64,000 nucleotides of DNA from contig CAJNDS010002499.1 of assembly GCA_905221605.1 (NCBI GenBank), positions 81,001 to 145,000 of the forward strand. Direction: 5' to 3'. Made by a program: the position numbers and the translations under genes. The DNA comes from Symbiodinium natans (lineage: Eukaryota; Sar; Dinophyceae; Suessiales; Symbiodiniaceae). This document shows positions 48,456 through 61,202 of the stretch, in pieces. Positions within the stretch are counted from its first letter, which is position 1, and the number at the start of each line of letters is the position of its first letter. The notes beneath the pieces were generated by a model. It saw only the letters and a program-made list of their open reading frames with translations. It did not search any database and was not told where the DNA came from.

Positions 48456-48467
<12 letters not shown>
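48083..48467 (-). repeat. Right (5-prime) pseudo-LTR, 385 bp
   Basis: Identical copy of 41223-41607. On its right side its terminal CACACACACAC merges into (CA)n; on its left it is preceded by GGC CACACACGG, so the shared block starts at the CA run. It probably carries the element promoter, by analogy with other Penelope-like elements. Confidence 0.93.

Positions 48468-48505
<38 letters not shown>
48456..48505 (+). repeat. (CA)n microsatellite, right flank of the retroelement
   Basis: Pure (CA)n of about 50 bp continuing from the end of the right pseudo-LTR, matching the much longer tract on the left side. Element and host tract cannot be separated to the base. Confidence 0.93.
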
Positions 48506-48507
<2 letters not shown>

Positions 48508-49090
48508 GGACAGTTCGTTGCCAAGTCAGCGAGCTTTGCGCGATCCGACGAAGCGGCCCCCCCCGCGCAGGAACTGGGGACCAACTGGCACGACTCTTTG
48601 GCGCCTCCAGGTGATCGTGGCCCCACAGCCCTGCTCACAGCTGCAGGGCTTCGATCGGCAGGCCTCGGGGCTTGGCTTCCCTCCGCTTCTCCCTCTTCTT
48701 CGACGCATATGTGTTTGTTTATTTATATATACAAAATATGCCAACAGTTCTGAGCAACTTTCTGGCCGATACAAGTATTCCAGATATAAGGCAGCCCAGT
48801 GGTATGGAACGACCTCTATGCACGAGGCCCGGCCCTCAGGCATTTTCGCGTTCGGTTTTGACTTCTGAGCACAAACTGCGGTCACGTCCTCAGTAGGGAG
48901 GCGCTGGGAAGCGCACGAATATCAGCCTTTGGATGTCTTGACTTGTGGCTGGACATAGCAATACCATCGAGGCCCAGACCCCCCTCAACATCGCATTTCT
49001 CCGACAGCCCCAAAGCGCCACATGCCCGAACCCGAAATTCCCAACTTCGAAATCTTGCTCATCCCATCCAAGTTTGTTTGGAACAGCTAG
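48506..49090. other. No gene recognised
   Basis: Unique DNA between the retroelement and a telomere-like array. Lectin-type exons continuing the gene at 39.2-40.65 kb were looked for and not found. Confidence 0.45.
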
Positions 49091-49174
49091 ACCCTAAACC
49101 CTAAACCCTAAGCCCTAAGCCCTAAGCCCTAAGCCCTAAGCCCTAAGCCCTAAACCCTAAACCCTAAACCCTAG
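49091..49174 (+). repeat. Interstitial telomeric array CCCTAA(A/G)
   Basis: Eleven full heptamers and a partial one: two CCCTAAA, six CCCTAAG, three CCCTAAA, then CCCTAG. CCCTAAA is the complement of the Arabidopsis-type TTTAGGG. The block of CCCTAAG variants in the middle points to local amplification after internalisation. Confidence 0.95.
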
Positions 49175-50696
49175 CTTCAGCAAGCTGAATCCATCCCTGA
49201 GGCCTTGTTGTTGGCCAGCTTGCAGAAACACCCGTCGCTGTCTGGCGGGCCATCATCTGTGTAGTCGTAGTAACACCTCGGGGAGCTGTAGACAGGCCTG
49301 AAATGGCTTGGGGACGTGTTTGGAGTGCGGCTGTAGCACTGGGGTCTGGATTCCAAGTGAAGTCAAGATCGGGCGTGCAGTTGAAGATTGAGCATAGCTG
49401 ACATGAGGCTTGACCAAGAAAACCGCCTAACCCGTCTGAACCCGGAACCCACCTCTCAATCTACGCGTGGCAAACGCTTGCACAATATCAATACCCTTTT
49501 TTGCGGGGACTGGGGACAGCAGTCCATTTCAAAGTTCTTTACGAGTAACAAGCGCTGGCGGCAATGCAATAGGCCAGTGAATCTCCAACCACACGCAATG
49601 ACAAAGGCGTGCTCTGGTCCGCCCTGAAGCCGCCTGAAACCGCCCTTTCAGAGTTTCGAGGTTCAGGCTAAGGCGTGACAAGCCCAAATCTCAACCCTGA
49701 AGCCCGAGAACCGCGCTCTTCTGTCGGGAAGGTCAGATGCAGGCTGCTCTCTGCCAACACTCCTCTCGCTTTCGAGAGCTTCGGGTTCAGGAGCTCAGGA
49801 TCGTGTAGTGATAACATTGCGAGAGGCGGTCAGAAACTGGAGGGGAATGGAACCTTAATTACAGACCAGCTGCGTACTTGGTAGTTGCGTTCAAGGCGCT
49901 CTGAGGCCTAAGACAAGATGCAGGCCAATAAGCCCCCTCCTCGAGCTTTTGGAGCTTGGAAGTCCCTAAGCACGCGTGCAACCCAAGGTACCAACTCCCA
50001 AACAGGGAAGAACACACATTGTAGACGCCGAAGCTGGACAGAAGCTGAGCCCCAACTCATAACCACATCAAACTCGTTTGCAGCCACCCATCTGGGCACA
50101 GCGAAATCATTACTTCTGCTAAACGTGCTAAACTTGCTGAACCATGCAACCCGACACTCGCCCTCAGTAGCTGGTGCTCCTCCTCTACTCCGGGTGTCCT
50201 GTGCCAGGTGCCGTTGAGATTCGTTGAAAATTTAGCTTGACAAGAATCGATGTGACATGCTTCGAGGCCTTTTTTCCGTAAGTGTTGAACAATTTTTTCA
50301 CAGGCTGTGTTGCTGCCGATACTTGATGTAGGAGGGGCATCACGTTTTGCGCGCAACTTGCTTTGCGAGTTTCACATTGATAAACACCACGTTGGTGTCG
50401 TCGTTTTGGGACCCTTGCATCTGTACTACAAACGTAGCACAGTGCGTCGAAAGCAAGTGTAGCAACAGGAAACCTTTTGTAGCAGGAAACCTCGTAAACT
50501 ACCCGAGCAAATTTCGCTTTGGGTACTCGATGCGGCCTCGGAATCAACCTGCTCAGTGGTGGCAAGGGTACGCTGAACTAGCAAACATTATACTGGGGCC
50601 TTTCCTGGTGAGCTGCTTAGTTTACTCTGAACTGGAAAAGACTCTTGAAAGGACAAAGACAATCACAAGTCAAGAACATCATTCTAGTAGCGCACA
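49175..50696. other. No gene recognised
   Basis: Ordinary-composition DNA with short unrecognised ORFs. Confidence 0.45.
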
Positions 50697-51145
50697 GGGG
50701 ACCTTGATATTATGTCTCTCTCTTCTTCCTCTTCTGCCCAGCGAAGGCGCCCACCTGAAGGGAGACACCGGCCCGGACTTTCTCTCTCTCTCTCTTTCTG
50801 TTCCTTCCTTCCTTCCTTCCTCCTTTCCTTCCTTCCTCTGCACATAGTCCCCGAAGGGACCGCCCGCAAGGGCGTGCTCCAGCGGTCTTTTTTTTTCGAT
50901 TTTTTTCGACGAGTCAATGTGTGTCGGTGGGAGTTGCAGCAGCGTGAATTCGGGATGTCATGCATAACTTGGGTACTCTTCCCCTCCTCCCAGGCCCGAC
51001 ATTCTCTCTTTCTCTCTCTCGCTCTCCCTCTCTCACTGTCACTCTCTCTCTTCCTTCCTTCCTTCCTTCCGCAGCACATGATCCCCCCGAAGGGAGATCG
51101 GCCCCCACTCTCTCTCTCTCTCTCTGTCTGTCTCTGTCTCCATTC
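50697..51145 (+). repeat. (CT)n/(CCTT)n modules with a CCCGAAGGG core
   Basis: A composite module appears about three times: a core with GAAGGGA-GA-CGGCCC (50755, 50860, 51085), a (CT)n run (50778-50800, 51003-51050, 51107-51140) and a (CCTT)n run (50803-50835, 51050-51078). The core CCCGAAGGG is itself a short inverted repeat. Confidence 0.8.
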
Positions 51146-52330
51146 TTACAATAAGGGCCCACCCCGTGAGCGAAAGGACAACATGAATAGCCAATACTCC
51201 CTCAACTTGCAAGCCCTACATTAGCCTACATGCTGAGGTTCCAGAGCTGCACACGGCGCCTGGCGGATGCTTCCGTGAAAGGCGGAAGCGCCCTCGCAAC
51301 AAGGCTTCGTGAATGTTCGCGCAGGGTAACGACAGCTCGTCAGGGCAAGTCGACAGTTGGACATTCGCGTACTGGCTCCAAGGGTTGCTGTTGGGGATGA
51401 GATGAACGGTGCCTGATCGATGGTGCCATGTCGTTCCTTGCACGAGATGGGGCTTCTCTGGTTGGGGTTCAAAGTTCGGGGTTCAGGGTTGAGGTGGGAG
51501 CATGCTTGGGGTCGAAGATTTGTATGGCCTCTCAGACAATGAGTCACGCTTGCGCAGATGTGTGCCGGGAGGGTGGGGAGGGGCTCCGGTCAACAGATGC
51601 CCCCACCCCAACCCGTGCAAACGTTCCAGCTTGCAACCGCCAATGGGTCTTGTGAAAGCAGCCTGGGGAGGGTCATCCATCTCGCTCATCCTCAACTCCT
51701 TTGGTGCTACACCATTTCTTCGGTCTGGTGTCATGAGGCAGGAAAATCTCATATGGTTTTCCAATTATAGTGTTCCTGGTGTCCGGCATATGTTTAGTAT
51801 AAAGCTGCCCACTTCACCCTCGGGCACAAAATGGGCGCGACACAACAACACCTGGTCCTGCTGATGTCCTTCAAATGTGTTCAATGCTGAGTCAGCGTGT
51901 TGGTTGCCCCGTCAGGGGGCAGATCCTAGCGGTCTGACGGCCGGACCCATGTTGCGGGGGTGACCCAGACGCCAGTGAACGAATTTCGCAATGATCATGG
52001 CTTCTGTGGTGGGGGTGCATGAACCATCAGGATCATCGATTCGCAAGGCGCTGTGGGCTTACCTGGCCGGAGGCCAAGTTGTGGTATCTAAGCGGGCGGT
52101 GTTTCTCCATGGCCTTTGCTGCCGGTCCTTCCAGTCCCACCAAAAGGAAAACCACAATCACCAAAACAACTGGCTTGCCCAACTAGGACAAGTAGGTTGG
52201 GGAAACCAAAAACCAAGACATTTAGGTCGGGGAACCAAAATGTGCTTGCACCTTATGTTGCATTCGGTTAAGGCTACGCTGGTCGTGTCCGGATTTCCCT
52301 TCGCTGGAGGATGTGCCTGCTCATATCAGG
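51146..52330. other. No gene recognised
   Basis: Ordinary DNA. A 117-codon ORF at 51991-52344 is unrecognised. Confidence 0.45.
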
Positions 52331-52334
52331 TTGG

Positions 52335-52745
52335 GTGCAGGTAGAATAGGTTAGGTCAGGTCAGGTACGGTCAGGTTGGGTCGAGTGTAGTTAGGTCTAG
52401 GATAGGTTGAGTTGAATTTAGGTTCGGTGATATTGGGCGATGCTTCTATCATGAGAAATGCGGGGGGGGGGGGGGGGGGGGGGGGGGTTGGGTTAGGTTG
52501 GAGTGGGTGAGGTTAGGTTAGGTTTAGGTTTTAGGTTTTAGGTTTTAGGTTTTAGGTTTTAGGTTTTAGGTTTTAGGTTTTAGGTTTTAGGTTTTAGGTT
52601 TTAGGTTTTAGGTTTTAGGTTTTAGGTTTTAAGTTTTAGGTTATAGGTTATAGGTTATAGGTTCTAGGCTATAGGTTATAGGTTCTAGGCTATAGGTTAT
52701 AGGTTATAGGTCTAGGTTTTGGGTTATAGGTTTTGGACTATGTTG
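52335..52745 (+). repeat. Telomere-like minisatellite with (TTTTAGG)n core and poly-G
   Basis: Starts as GGTTAGGTCAGGTCAGG-like DNA, passes a 26-nt poly-G (52462-52487), then about 16 tandem copies of the 7-mer GGTTTTA (about 52525-52640), then GGTTATA and GGTTCTAGGCTATA variants to 52740. The 7-mer keeps telomeric length but swaps one G for T compared with TTTAGGG. Confidence 0.93.
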
Positions 52746-55700
52746 GTCAGGCTAGGCTACGTGATTCTGCAATAAATAACGACAGCAGAGTTGGAGGATA
52801 CTTGTAAAGCTACGCTGGCGAAGTCAGTTAGCGCCGGGACCGGGTTGTGCTTAAACACCGAAGGCGAACAGCCTTGACATCACCAAGACTTGGTTGTGAA
52901 ATCTGACTTGTTTGGTTCCGGTTCATCCATAATGTTTTTTTTTGGTTGGTGGCTTGGGCTCTGAGCCTTTGGTTAAGCAAGACTTTGGTTGGTGGTCCAG
53001 TCGGTTCTCGATCTCAAATCCCTGGATGACGCGGCTGCTAAGTAGCTCGTCAAGCGGTTAGGAGAGCAATCCTGCGCTCATCTTAGCTGCTTCAACATGG
53101 GAAGTAGCTGGCCATCCAAGTCCATATGAGTTCCAGTGGGGTTTAGCATGAACACTCGCAGATCCTGAGCCTCATTTGGGCTGTGCTACAATCGGTGCAA
53201 CAACGCGCAATCGGAGTGCCGAACAATGTGGACTAGCCAACTGTGAGAGTTGTGGAATAGTCGGGGCCACTTCGGGGCCCTGGCATGGCCAGGCGCTGCC
53301 ACCCACGGCCTCACACGAAAACGTCACAGGGAACGTCGCCGAAGCCGTCGCGCAGCTTCAAAATGCACTCGCCCCTCTCCCTCCCTTTTTTTCCCCCCTT
53401 CCCCATTTTTTTCGCAAAAGCCCCACAGGCCCCATTTTGCATTGCCAGCCATGCCACCAAGCAGGGCTTGAAGAGCCAAGGTCGAAGCAAAGCCAATGCA
53501 GCCACCGCTGGGAAGACTACGGCACTCAAGACACCCTTTGTAATCGCATTGGCCAGAGACGAAAGTGTAAGAACAAGTCGGTTTCAGACGCCCCTTCAAT
53601 GAATCGAACATGGTTGCAGATCAGTTTATCATCTTCTGCACCTGCTCGATGTGCAGCTTTGCTTACATGTGCCTTCAGCATGTGAACCCTCCTGGATCAG
53701 CCCGCGGGCATGTGGACGGTACAAATCGTAAAATCGTACAAAGCTCCAAACGACTGAGTCCCTACACCATCAGCCCTGCCTCTCGATCGGGGGGTTTGGC
53801 ATCAATTCGCTGTGCTGCTTCTTCACACTTCTTTCAGGCTCCTGGCAACAGTCTCGATTGCATCAAAGAACTTTTGGCTTCCAGCAACTGACAATCTAGG
53901 GCAGAAAGGGAAGTTGTAATCATGCCTGTTGCGGGCAATGGGCTGTTCAGGAACTCACCTCTTCGTAGATTCCCTAAACGGTCAACCTTTCACCTTGATA
54001 AGCGACAAGCCTGGAGCAAACACTTAACGCTCCTCCTCGGTGAGCACCGGCGACGTTGCGCGCATGAGAAACACCGTGAGAATCAACAACACAGCGACCT
54101 GCGCTGAAGGCTCTTATGCGGCAATTTGTCGCACTGACTGTAGCTGGGGGAGCCGGGCTGCTTTGGGCCGGGATTTGGGGTTCGGAAAAACACCACGGCC
54201 ACCACCACCAGTGACAACCACGGACAAACACCACCACAACCACCACCACAACCACCGCAACCAGGCCAACAAGGACCACGACAACGGCGGCTTCTCTTTT
54301 GCACAATGGACAAAGCCTGGGGGCGGGGGATTCGGCTCGGACCCAACAGTGAAACCCTCTAATTTCTCTGCGTTTTCATGAGAAAGCCACTATGTCCTGT
54401 ACCCTAATTTTCTTATCGGAAAACCTCTCTGGTGTTACACTGTTTGGTGATGTATTCTCAACGTTGTTAGCTTCGGAGTAGACTGGGCAGTACTTTAAGT
54501 TGCCACAAGAGCAATCGGTACGCACGGGCTTGGGGGAAGGTGGACTGACACTGTTCCATGGCGTCCCAGCAGTTTCAATGATCCCTGGTGAGGGGTATGG
54601 TCTTAGCTTTTCGCGTGACCGTAGCATGCCTGACATATATCCCCCACTGAGCCATGAGCCAGGACCGCAACTGTGCACATGCTACACTTTGAGGCCGGCA
54701 CGACCGATGCCCGTTGGCAGCACCTGCTGCATGAGTTTCTCTTGCCACGCTATCATGTGAAGGCGCAGCGCATGTGTGTGCTCTGTGCTGCAGCTAGCTA
54801 GGTCAGCTAGGTTCGGGTCAAGACAAAGAGGCTCACAAACATGTCATGTCCGATACCCGAGATCGTGCACCCCAAGCCCCAAGCAAAATCCCTAAATCTG
54901 CCTTCAAGATCGCACTAGAAATTCCAGCACTAGAAATTCCAAAGGGTCTCGGACGAGAGGCTCACAGCGAGTTCTCCCAATCTGACTTCGGCATTTGCAC
55001 CATAACATTATGGCAGCTCCGGCAAAGGGCCCAGGCAATTGCTGCTGAGGCCTCCCCCTTGTAATGCCGAGCGTGCAGTCTGTTTTGTCTGCCCAACATT
55101 GCAGGTGACAAAAGAGGGATTTGGGACAGCTTGTGTTCTTTGTTTGCAAAGATGTTGGGCAGAGGGCCAGCAATGGTGCAGGGCTTTGCAGAAACTTGCG
55201 AAGGCAACAAAAACAACCAAACCCCAATAACAAAAGAGACGCAAAATCCAAAGGAACCGCTGCCCCAATTATCACTTGTTTGATCAATTTCGTTTTGCTT
55301 GTGTTCTCGAAGCCACTTTCTGTAAACCAAGTTGTCCAACTTGTTTGCAGACTTTCTCTCCCACGCTTGCTCTTTCTTGTCCTGCAATCCCCCGGCCTGA
55401 TGACGCAATTGGTGGCCTCCTTGGTCGGGAACCCTCTGCACCCTCTGCACCCTGCTTCACTCAACCTTGCAAAGGATCCAAGCCCTGGACCCTCACATCC
55501 TAAACCCGAAGCCATCTTAGACCTACTCAAGTGAGGGATTCTCTCCGAAGCGCAACAAACCCTAAACATCACCTAAACCTTCCGCTGAACCTCAAGCTTA
55601 AAACTGACCCCCTTGCTCCCTGATCCGGAAAAGTCAACCGTCCACAAGCCCACCCCAAGCACGCTTCAGGACAGTGCAAGGCTCAGTGCTGAAAGGTTTC

Positions 55701-55797
55701 CAAGCAAAACGCCTCAACGGCGTGGGAAGCTACCACCATGTTGGACAAATCAAGGTGTTCATGGCAGTCTTGCGATCTGGGCCGTGTTGCGCGAGCA

Positions 55798-55800
<3 letters not shown>
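52746..55800. other. No gene recognised
   Basis: Ordinary DNA with a short CACCACAAC repeat at about 54228-54262. Protein-like stretches around 53430-53600 (+) could not be assigned. Confidence 0.4.

Positions 55801-55872
<72 letters not shown>
55801..55872 (+). repeat. (GT)n microsatellite
   Basis: Pure GT dinucleotide run of 72 bp. Confidence 0.96.
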
Positions 55873-55873
<1 letters not shown>

Positions 55874-55995
55874 AAGGCGACACTGAAAGCTCTCCAAACA
55901 CCCCTAGCCTTTCAATGCAGCTTTAGTCTTCAAGCCGGGATCCTTCTTGAGCTTCGCTTAAACCCGAAACCCTAAAGACTCAACACTCTTCGGGA

Positions 55996-56058
55996 TTGGA
56001 ACACAATGTAGATTAGCATCAACAATGTTCGTGGTTGGAACACAATGTAGATTAGCAT
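55996..56058 (+). repeat. 24-bp direct duplication, 39-bp period
   Basis: TTGGAACACAATGTAGATTA followed by GCAT occurs at 55996-56019 and again at 56035-56058. Two copies only. Confidence 0.85.
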
Positions 56059-58497
56059 GACAAGACGCCTGGGGATTGAACGAGGCACTTCTTTTCTGGT
56101 GGCAGCAGCGGCTCCGCCGGGCTGTCAGTTGCAACTTCCAGTGAAAACGGTGAACACGTGCAGGGATCTTGGGGTCTGGGGGAATAGATCTTCTTTGGCT
56201 AAAAAGTTTGCAGTGTGTGGGTTCAGGGTTCAGGGTGTTAGGGATGGGTTTAGGATCCTAGGCTTTCAGTTATAAGGCCCGCAGATGCTACTATGTCTGA
56301 GGCTGCACTGCTACACGCCTGGTGCCAAGCGCTGTCTCGCCAAAGCCTTGTCACGCCCGAATCTGCACTCGTCGGGGTTGCAGTGGCTGCCATGCACCGT
56401 CCCACCGCCACTACGAGCCAACCCTTGCCAGCCAAGTGGATCATGCTCGTTCAACTTGTCGGCCCACACAAAGATATCCTGCGAGACGATGGCCTACCCA
56501 GCCGTACGTTTCGCCAACTAACGGTCTGCTACATCACATGATCGCCTCACCTCTTTAAGTCGTTGCTTCACGTACTTTCACTAATTCACTAGATCTCAGA
56601 TAGCTCTGTCTCACGCGTAAGGTTTACACATGTATACATCTCGCTATCTATCTACTCGTCTACCATTTCTTGCTATTTGCTTGTTTACCGTGAATTCCGT
56701 GAACAAATATGTGGCTGCCTACCAAGCAAAGCAAGATCGAAGTTGCTGACAGAACTCAGGGGCCAGTGCTTGGGAATTTGTGTACTCGCCACAAATGTCC
56801 GACAAACGCACTCACAGCGTGTACGCTCCCTCGGAAAAAAGGGCCTGCGTGGCCTTACGTGGCACGTCTGATCGCGGCCGCCTCTATGCTAGTGCTCCAA
56901 TGAACGTCCTGTTCGCAGCAGAAGCGCGGCAAGCCAGGTACTCTCTTCCCCCTAATACTAAAACCCTCCTCCCCCCCTGCGGCCCCCTAATTCTGAAATT
57001 GGGCCTGGCAAATTAGGGGGGGGGGTTTCAATACACCGAAACGCTGAACCAAAAAAAACTGAAGGCCTCAAGGGCCGAAAACACTCTCAACCTCCCCCTC
57101 CCGAAAAAATACTCAAGGCCCTCAGCCCTAAACCCTGAGAACCGTCGAACTTCAAGGCCTGGAGCTATACGTAAACCCTGAAACCAAAAAGCCGGCCTCT
57201 AATTGAGGCTGAAGGCTCGACCGCCAGGTCATGGGTTTAGTATTAGGGGGAACGGATTATTACAATCGACTATGGATAGCCACGAGGCGATGAAGCTCGA
57301 CGGAGCGCGCGAGCTGGCTGCGCTCTGCAGCGGAGAATATGCGTGGCTGGCGCCATGGACATCCTTAATCACCCAAACCCGCTGGGTTTTTGGATGCAGA
57401 TTAGAAGTATGAGAACAACAATAGATCATGCTGCATGCTTTCTCAACAGGAGCTCGCCGAGCGGCGGCCTCCCTTCACTTTCCGGAACTCGCAACACCAG
57501 TGTTCCGCGTCCTCGAGGCCAAACGTGGAGGTGGGCAGGCCCAGGGCGCGCCACTCCCGCAGAAACAAAGGATTCCGCAGGGCCCGAGCGTGCAAGTACC
57601 TCGTGGCAGGCAAGGATCCAAGTCGGAGGCATGACAGCACAAGAGCTACACTTTCATACACAAATCGAAAATGTCTTGCGCAAGCAAGTCTTCGCAGCAG
57701 GACTTGTTTTCACAAATTTGCTTAACCACAACACCTGCCTTTTTACTGCACAGGGCCCCCAGTTCAACTTGAATTCGAAAACGACAGCGGACAGAAATGG
57801 AAACTGCACGCAGTTCACTGCCAAGCACTAGTTTCTTACGAATGTACGTTAGTGACACGAAAAAGCAGTGCACGCACTCTCTCTTTTTCGACTCGTTTGC
57901 ACAGACAGAAACCCGGTCGGCGAAAGAAGGAAATGGAACATCGGACGGATGGGAAGCAGAAGAATGCTGGACGGGAGCTCCAGCTCCGGACAGCAAAGTC
58001 AGGAAGTGACAGAAAGTTGAGGCACACAGACAGGACAGGCCAACATTGGCAAGAATGTGTTGAGGAAGGATTTCTGGAGATGTATGCCGGAGGCTCCAGA
58101 TGGGGCACGCAGCAGGTCTTCAGTGGCATAGCATGCAACCTAAGCCAGAGAGCTTATGTTCGGGATGCTCGATTGAAGTAAGCCAAAAAGATCCGAGCTC
58201 GCCATGGTGATTTCACTGATTGCCCCTTCCTTATGACATCGAACCCAACGAGGCATGATCCAAGGGCACAACCTGGGGGTGCTTTGCACCAACAGGTTAT
58301 GAGCCCAAGGGCTCTGGGGCGCGACCTGATGTTCGACTTCCTGGTGAATCTGCAGGACCGAATTCTGGATTGTTTCAGGGTGATCAGTCACAGTTGCCCA
58401 ATGGGACTGACAGAGCCAGCCATGCTCTACGTGAAGGATATGGTTCTGTCCCAATGAGTGGTTCTTTTGGACAGCATGTGGTGCTGCTAGTGGCTCA
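56059..58497. other. No gene recognised
   Basis: Ordinary DNA, with decayed CCCTAAA-like bits near 57120-57185. A frame from about 58300 to 58440 (+) reads PGESAGPNSGLFQGDQSQL and may be the upstream part of the Q-rich ORF listed next, in another frame. Confidence 0.4.
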
Positions 58498-59064
58498 ATG
58501 GGAGAGGCGATGGAGCAACGACAACCGGATTGGATGAATGCTGCTGCGGCGTCGCAAACCGGACCGGACTCGTCGCAGGAGCGTACGTTACATACACGAA
58601 CGAGTGCTCATCCTGCCCCTTCCCAACCCCCACATGAGCAACAGTCTCAGCAGCAGCAAGCGCCAGCAGGAATGACTTCGGTGACTACATCTCAAGCACC
58701 AGCAGGAAGAACTTCGGTGGCTACATCTCAAGCACCAGACCTGACTTCGGCTATGACACAACGGGAACCTGGAGTGCCTTTGTCAAGTGCAACCATGGGT
58801 CATGAACCTGTTCGCGAAGGTCAGTCAACAAGGTCGAGTCTCCCACAGCCTATGCAACAAGCAATGCAGCAGTTGGCTCAGCAGCGAACGGTGATGTTTC
58901 AAGCTGTACAAGAGCGAGCTCCGCTACAGTACCAGGTGCTGTCGTTCGCGCAGCGAAGCTGCCCTGGACGTGGGTGCGGGGAAAGTACGGCATGCGTACT
59001 TGTGATGGCCAATGGCACTGCTGGGCAGCTCTCGCGTGTAATCGCAGGTGGGCGTGCGCCCTAA
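58498..59064 (+). pseudogene. Gln/Ser/Thr/Pro-rich ORF, possible decayed retroelement leader
   Basis: 188 codons from ATG 58498, with repeated TSQAPAG(M/R)TSV peptides (around residues 55-80), a Q-rich run (PMQQAMQQLAQQRTVMFQAV, about 137-156) and a tail that looks out of frame. The DNA just upstream (58300-58440) reads similar low-complexity protein (NGTDRASHALREGYGSVPMS) in another plus frame, suggesting a frameshifted longer ORF. Such Q/P/S-rich leaders occur in dinoflagellate retroelement polyproteins, but no zinc knuckle, protease or integrase is present, so that assignment is weak. It could also be an exon of a host gene. Confidence 0.3.
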
Positions 59065-59808
59065 CATCCCTGCGGGCCCCCAGATCGCCTGTTGACCGCA
59101 GCCAGCGCCACGATTGTTTGTACGGCTAGCTGACACCAAACCAGATAAGGCTTGTACTCTGCGGCTAGCAAGTATTTCCAGCCCGCGCGCTCTACAGGAT
59201 GCCTGCCACTGCTGACATCCTCCAACCCCCCGGGATGCGCCCCTTTTGTTAAAAGGCAAAACTTACCCATAAGGCAGTTGCCTTCAGGTGACAAAGATCC
59301 GCGGTCAGCGCGACACTGAATCCTGTTTGCGCTGCCCGAGGCAGCCAGGCCTTCCACACCCCAATTCCACCACGCCGCCATGGCAGAGAATACCACAACT
59401 CCCCCTAGTCAGAGAAATTTTGATGTTAGGGGGGGCAATACGGAGCAGTCAAAGCCGCCAAAGGAATGTTTAACTACGTACCAGGACATATAAGGGCCTT
59501 CGAGAAGATCTGGAGACGGGCTTAGAGACTATGCCTAATTGGGTTGGGTAAGATTGGGATGGTAATGTCACGAAGGCGTAGATATGTGTGTGAGCGCCTT
59601 CACATGTTCAGCTCAAGCCAAGAAAGTTGCAAGATCACGTAGATTTACAATTTTGGGGACATGTAACAGCAACGGATGCCATTCTAGACTGCCGCTACCC
59701 CATGTCATGCCTCAACATTTCTCCACTACCGAAGCCTCCAACACGACACAATCCACTGGGTAGGTCCCGGCTAAGCAGCAGGGCCACGAAAGGGAGTTGT
59801 TTTTCTGT
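59065..59808. other. No gene recognised; possible retroelement debris
   Basis: A minus-strand frame 59396-59061 (111 codons) and G/C-rich GGGGGCCCGCAGGGA next to TGTTAGGGCG (minus strand, at about 59064-59085) recall a polypurine tract followed by an LTR start, but no second LTR or pol domain was found. Confidence 0.2.
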
Positions 59809-60108
59809 GTCTGTCTGTCTGTGTGTGTCTCTGTGTGTGTGTGTGCGCGTGCGCGGGCGCGCAGGTGCGGGTGTGCAAGCAAACTCAAGGGGCGTGTGGC
59901 CTTTGCACGCGCGTTGCTTTGTTTTCTTTGGTGTGTGTGTGTGTGTGTGTGCCCCTGTGTGTGTGTGTGTGAGTGTGTGTCTGTGTGTGTGTGTGTGTCT
60001 GTCTGTGAGTGTGAGTGTGAGTGTGAGTGTCATTTTTGTCTGCGTGTGTCTGCGTGTATCTGCGTGTGTCTCTGTGCGTCTGTGCGTCTGTGGGTCTGTT
60101 GTGGAGGC
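59809..60108 (+). repeat. GT-rich microsatellite series
   Basis: (TG)n runs with TGTCTGTC, GTGAGT and GCGCGC interruptions, three main blocks at 59809-59850, 59932-60000 and 60000-60095. Cys/Val-rich ORFs across it, up to 281 codons, are artefacts. Confidence 0.92.
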
Positions 60109-61202
60109 TGTGGACTTCGCCATGGAAAAGGCTTTTGCTTCCACGTCACGTGGAGTCGACTTCGGGGTGATCACTGCGTCGCTCTTGGCAACTCGGAGCT
60201 TGGACGTAAGCGCCAATTGCTTTGTTGCAAACAGAAACGGAAACCCCAATAGCAAAACCCCTATCAGGCTGCAGTTTTTAGTACAGTATCTTTCCCATCC
60301 CAAAGCTGGGATATTCTCTTGGCTTGCGGAATGGAACGGCGTCAGTTTCAGCACTTCCGTTAGTCTGAAAAGGAGTTTTTGTAGTACCCCCAGCTTCCAT
60401 GATTGCATCACTCAGGATGACGTACCTTCGAAATCCCATCATCCTGCAAACGATTCGTTTTGCGCACGTTAAGCTATCCCCTTCGCCTCTGAAGCCAGAT
60501 ATGACATGAGCCCGTGTTACACTGCAAGCGTGAAATTGGACTTCTACGTGTTGCTGAGCCCTAGGCAAAATGACGAGTATCCCGAAAAGGAAAGACATCG
60601 GCCCTTCTTGGGGATCCCATATAGACCCTGTATAAACCACCCTATACCAAGACAGTTATAGCCAGGAGCTCATCGAGTCCACACGCTGACAAAATCCCTC
60701 ACGTTGTCACATCGGCAGATATCTTTTGCCACACGAGCGAGCCTAAGGAGCCTCTGTATGCTTTGCAGACCCTTCTGGGTGTGAGCACGAAGACCAGTCG
60801 GAGTAGATTTTTGGGGCCCCAAGCCTCTACGACAGCAGGTTTGTAGGGAATTTGAGCTGCAGGCAGGCCCTACAACCCTAAACCCCGGGTCTCCTGCTGT
60901 TCCTGTGACAGGCGGAGAGCAGACGCGTCGCACCAGTTCAGGGACCCCCAAACCTCACTTCCCCCAACCTCATTTTCCTAATCTTTAAACCTTATGCAGC
61001 ATGCGCCCTAAGCCCCAAACCCTAAACCTTCCCCCAACCCCACGTCCTAAACCTGTCCAAAATCCGAATCCTTAAATCAGCCTACGGCCAAACCAGGGCC
61101 AGAGCCCCAGGCGACCTAAGCTGACCTGCCTTGCTAACCCACTAAGCCCTGAACCAAGGGGCCTAAGCTGCCAAGCTACAAGGTCTCGAGGGCTTGCAGT
61201 TA
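60109..61202. other. No gene recognised
   Basis: Ordinary DNA; CCCTAAACC-like remnants at 60880-60895 and 61010-61030. A 120-codon plus frame at 60109-60472 downstream of the GT tract is unrecognised. Confidence 0.4.

Noticed and set aside
59627-60472. 281-codon ORF with Cys/Val-rich centre
   Set aside because: Carried by GT microsatellites; flanking parts show no domain.
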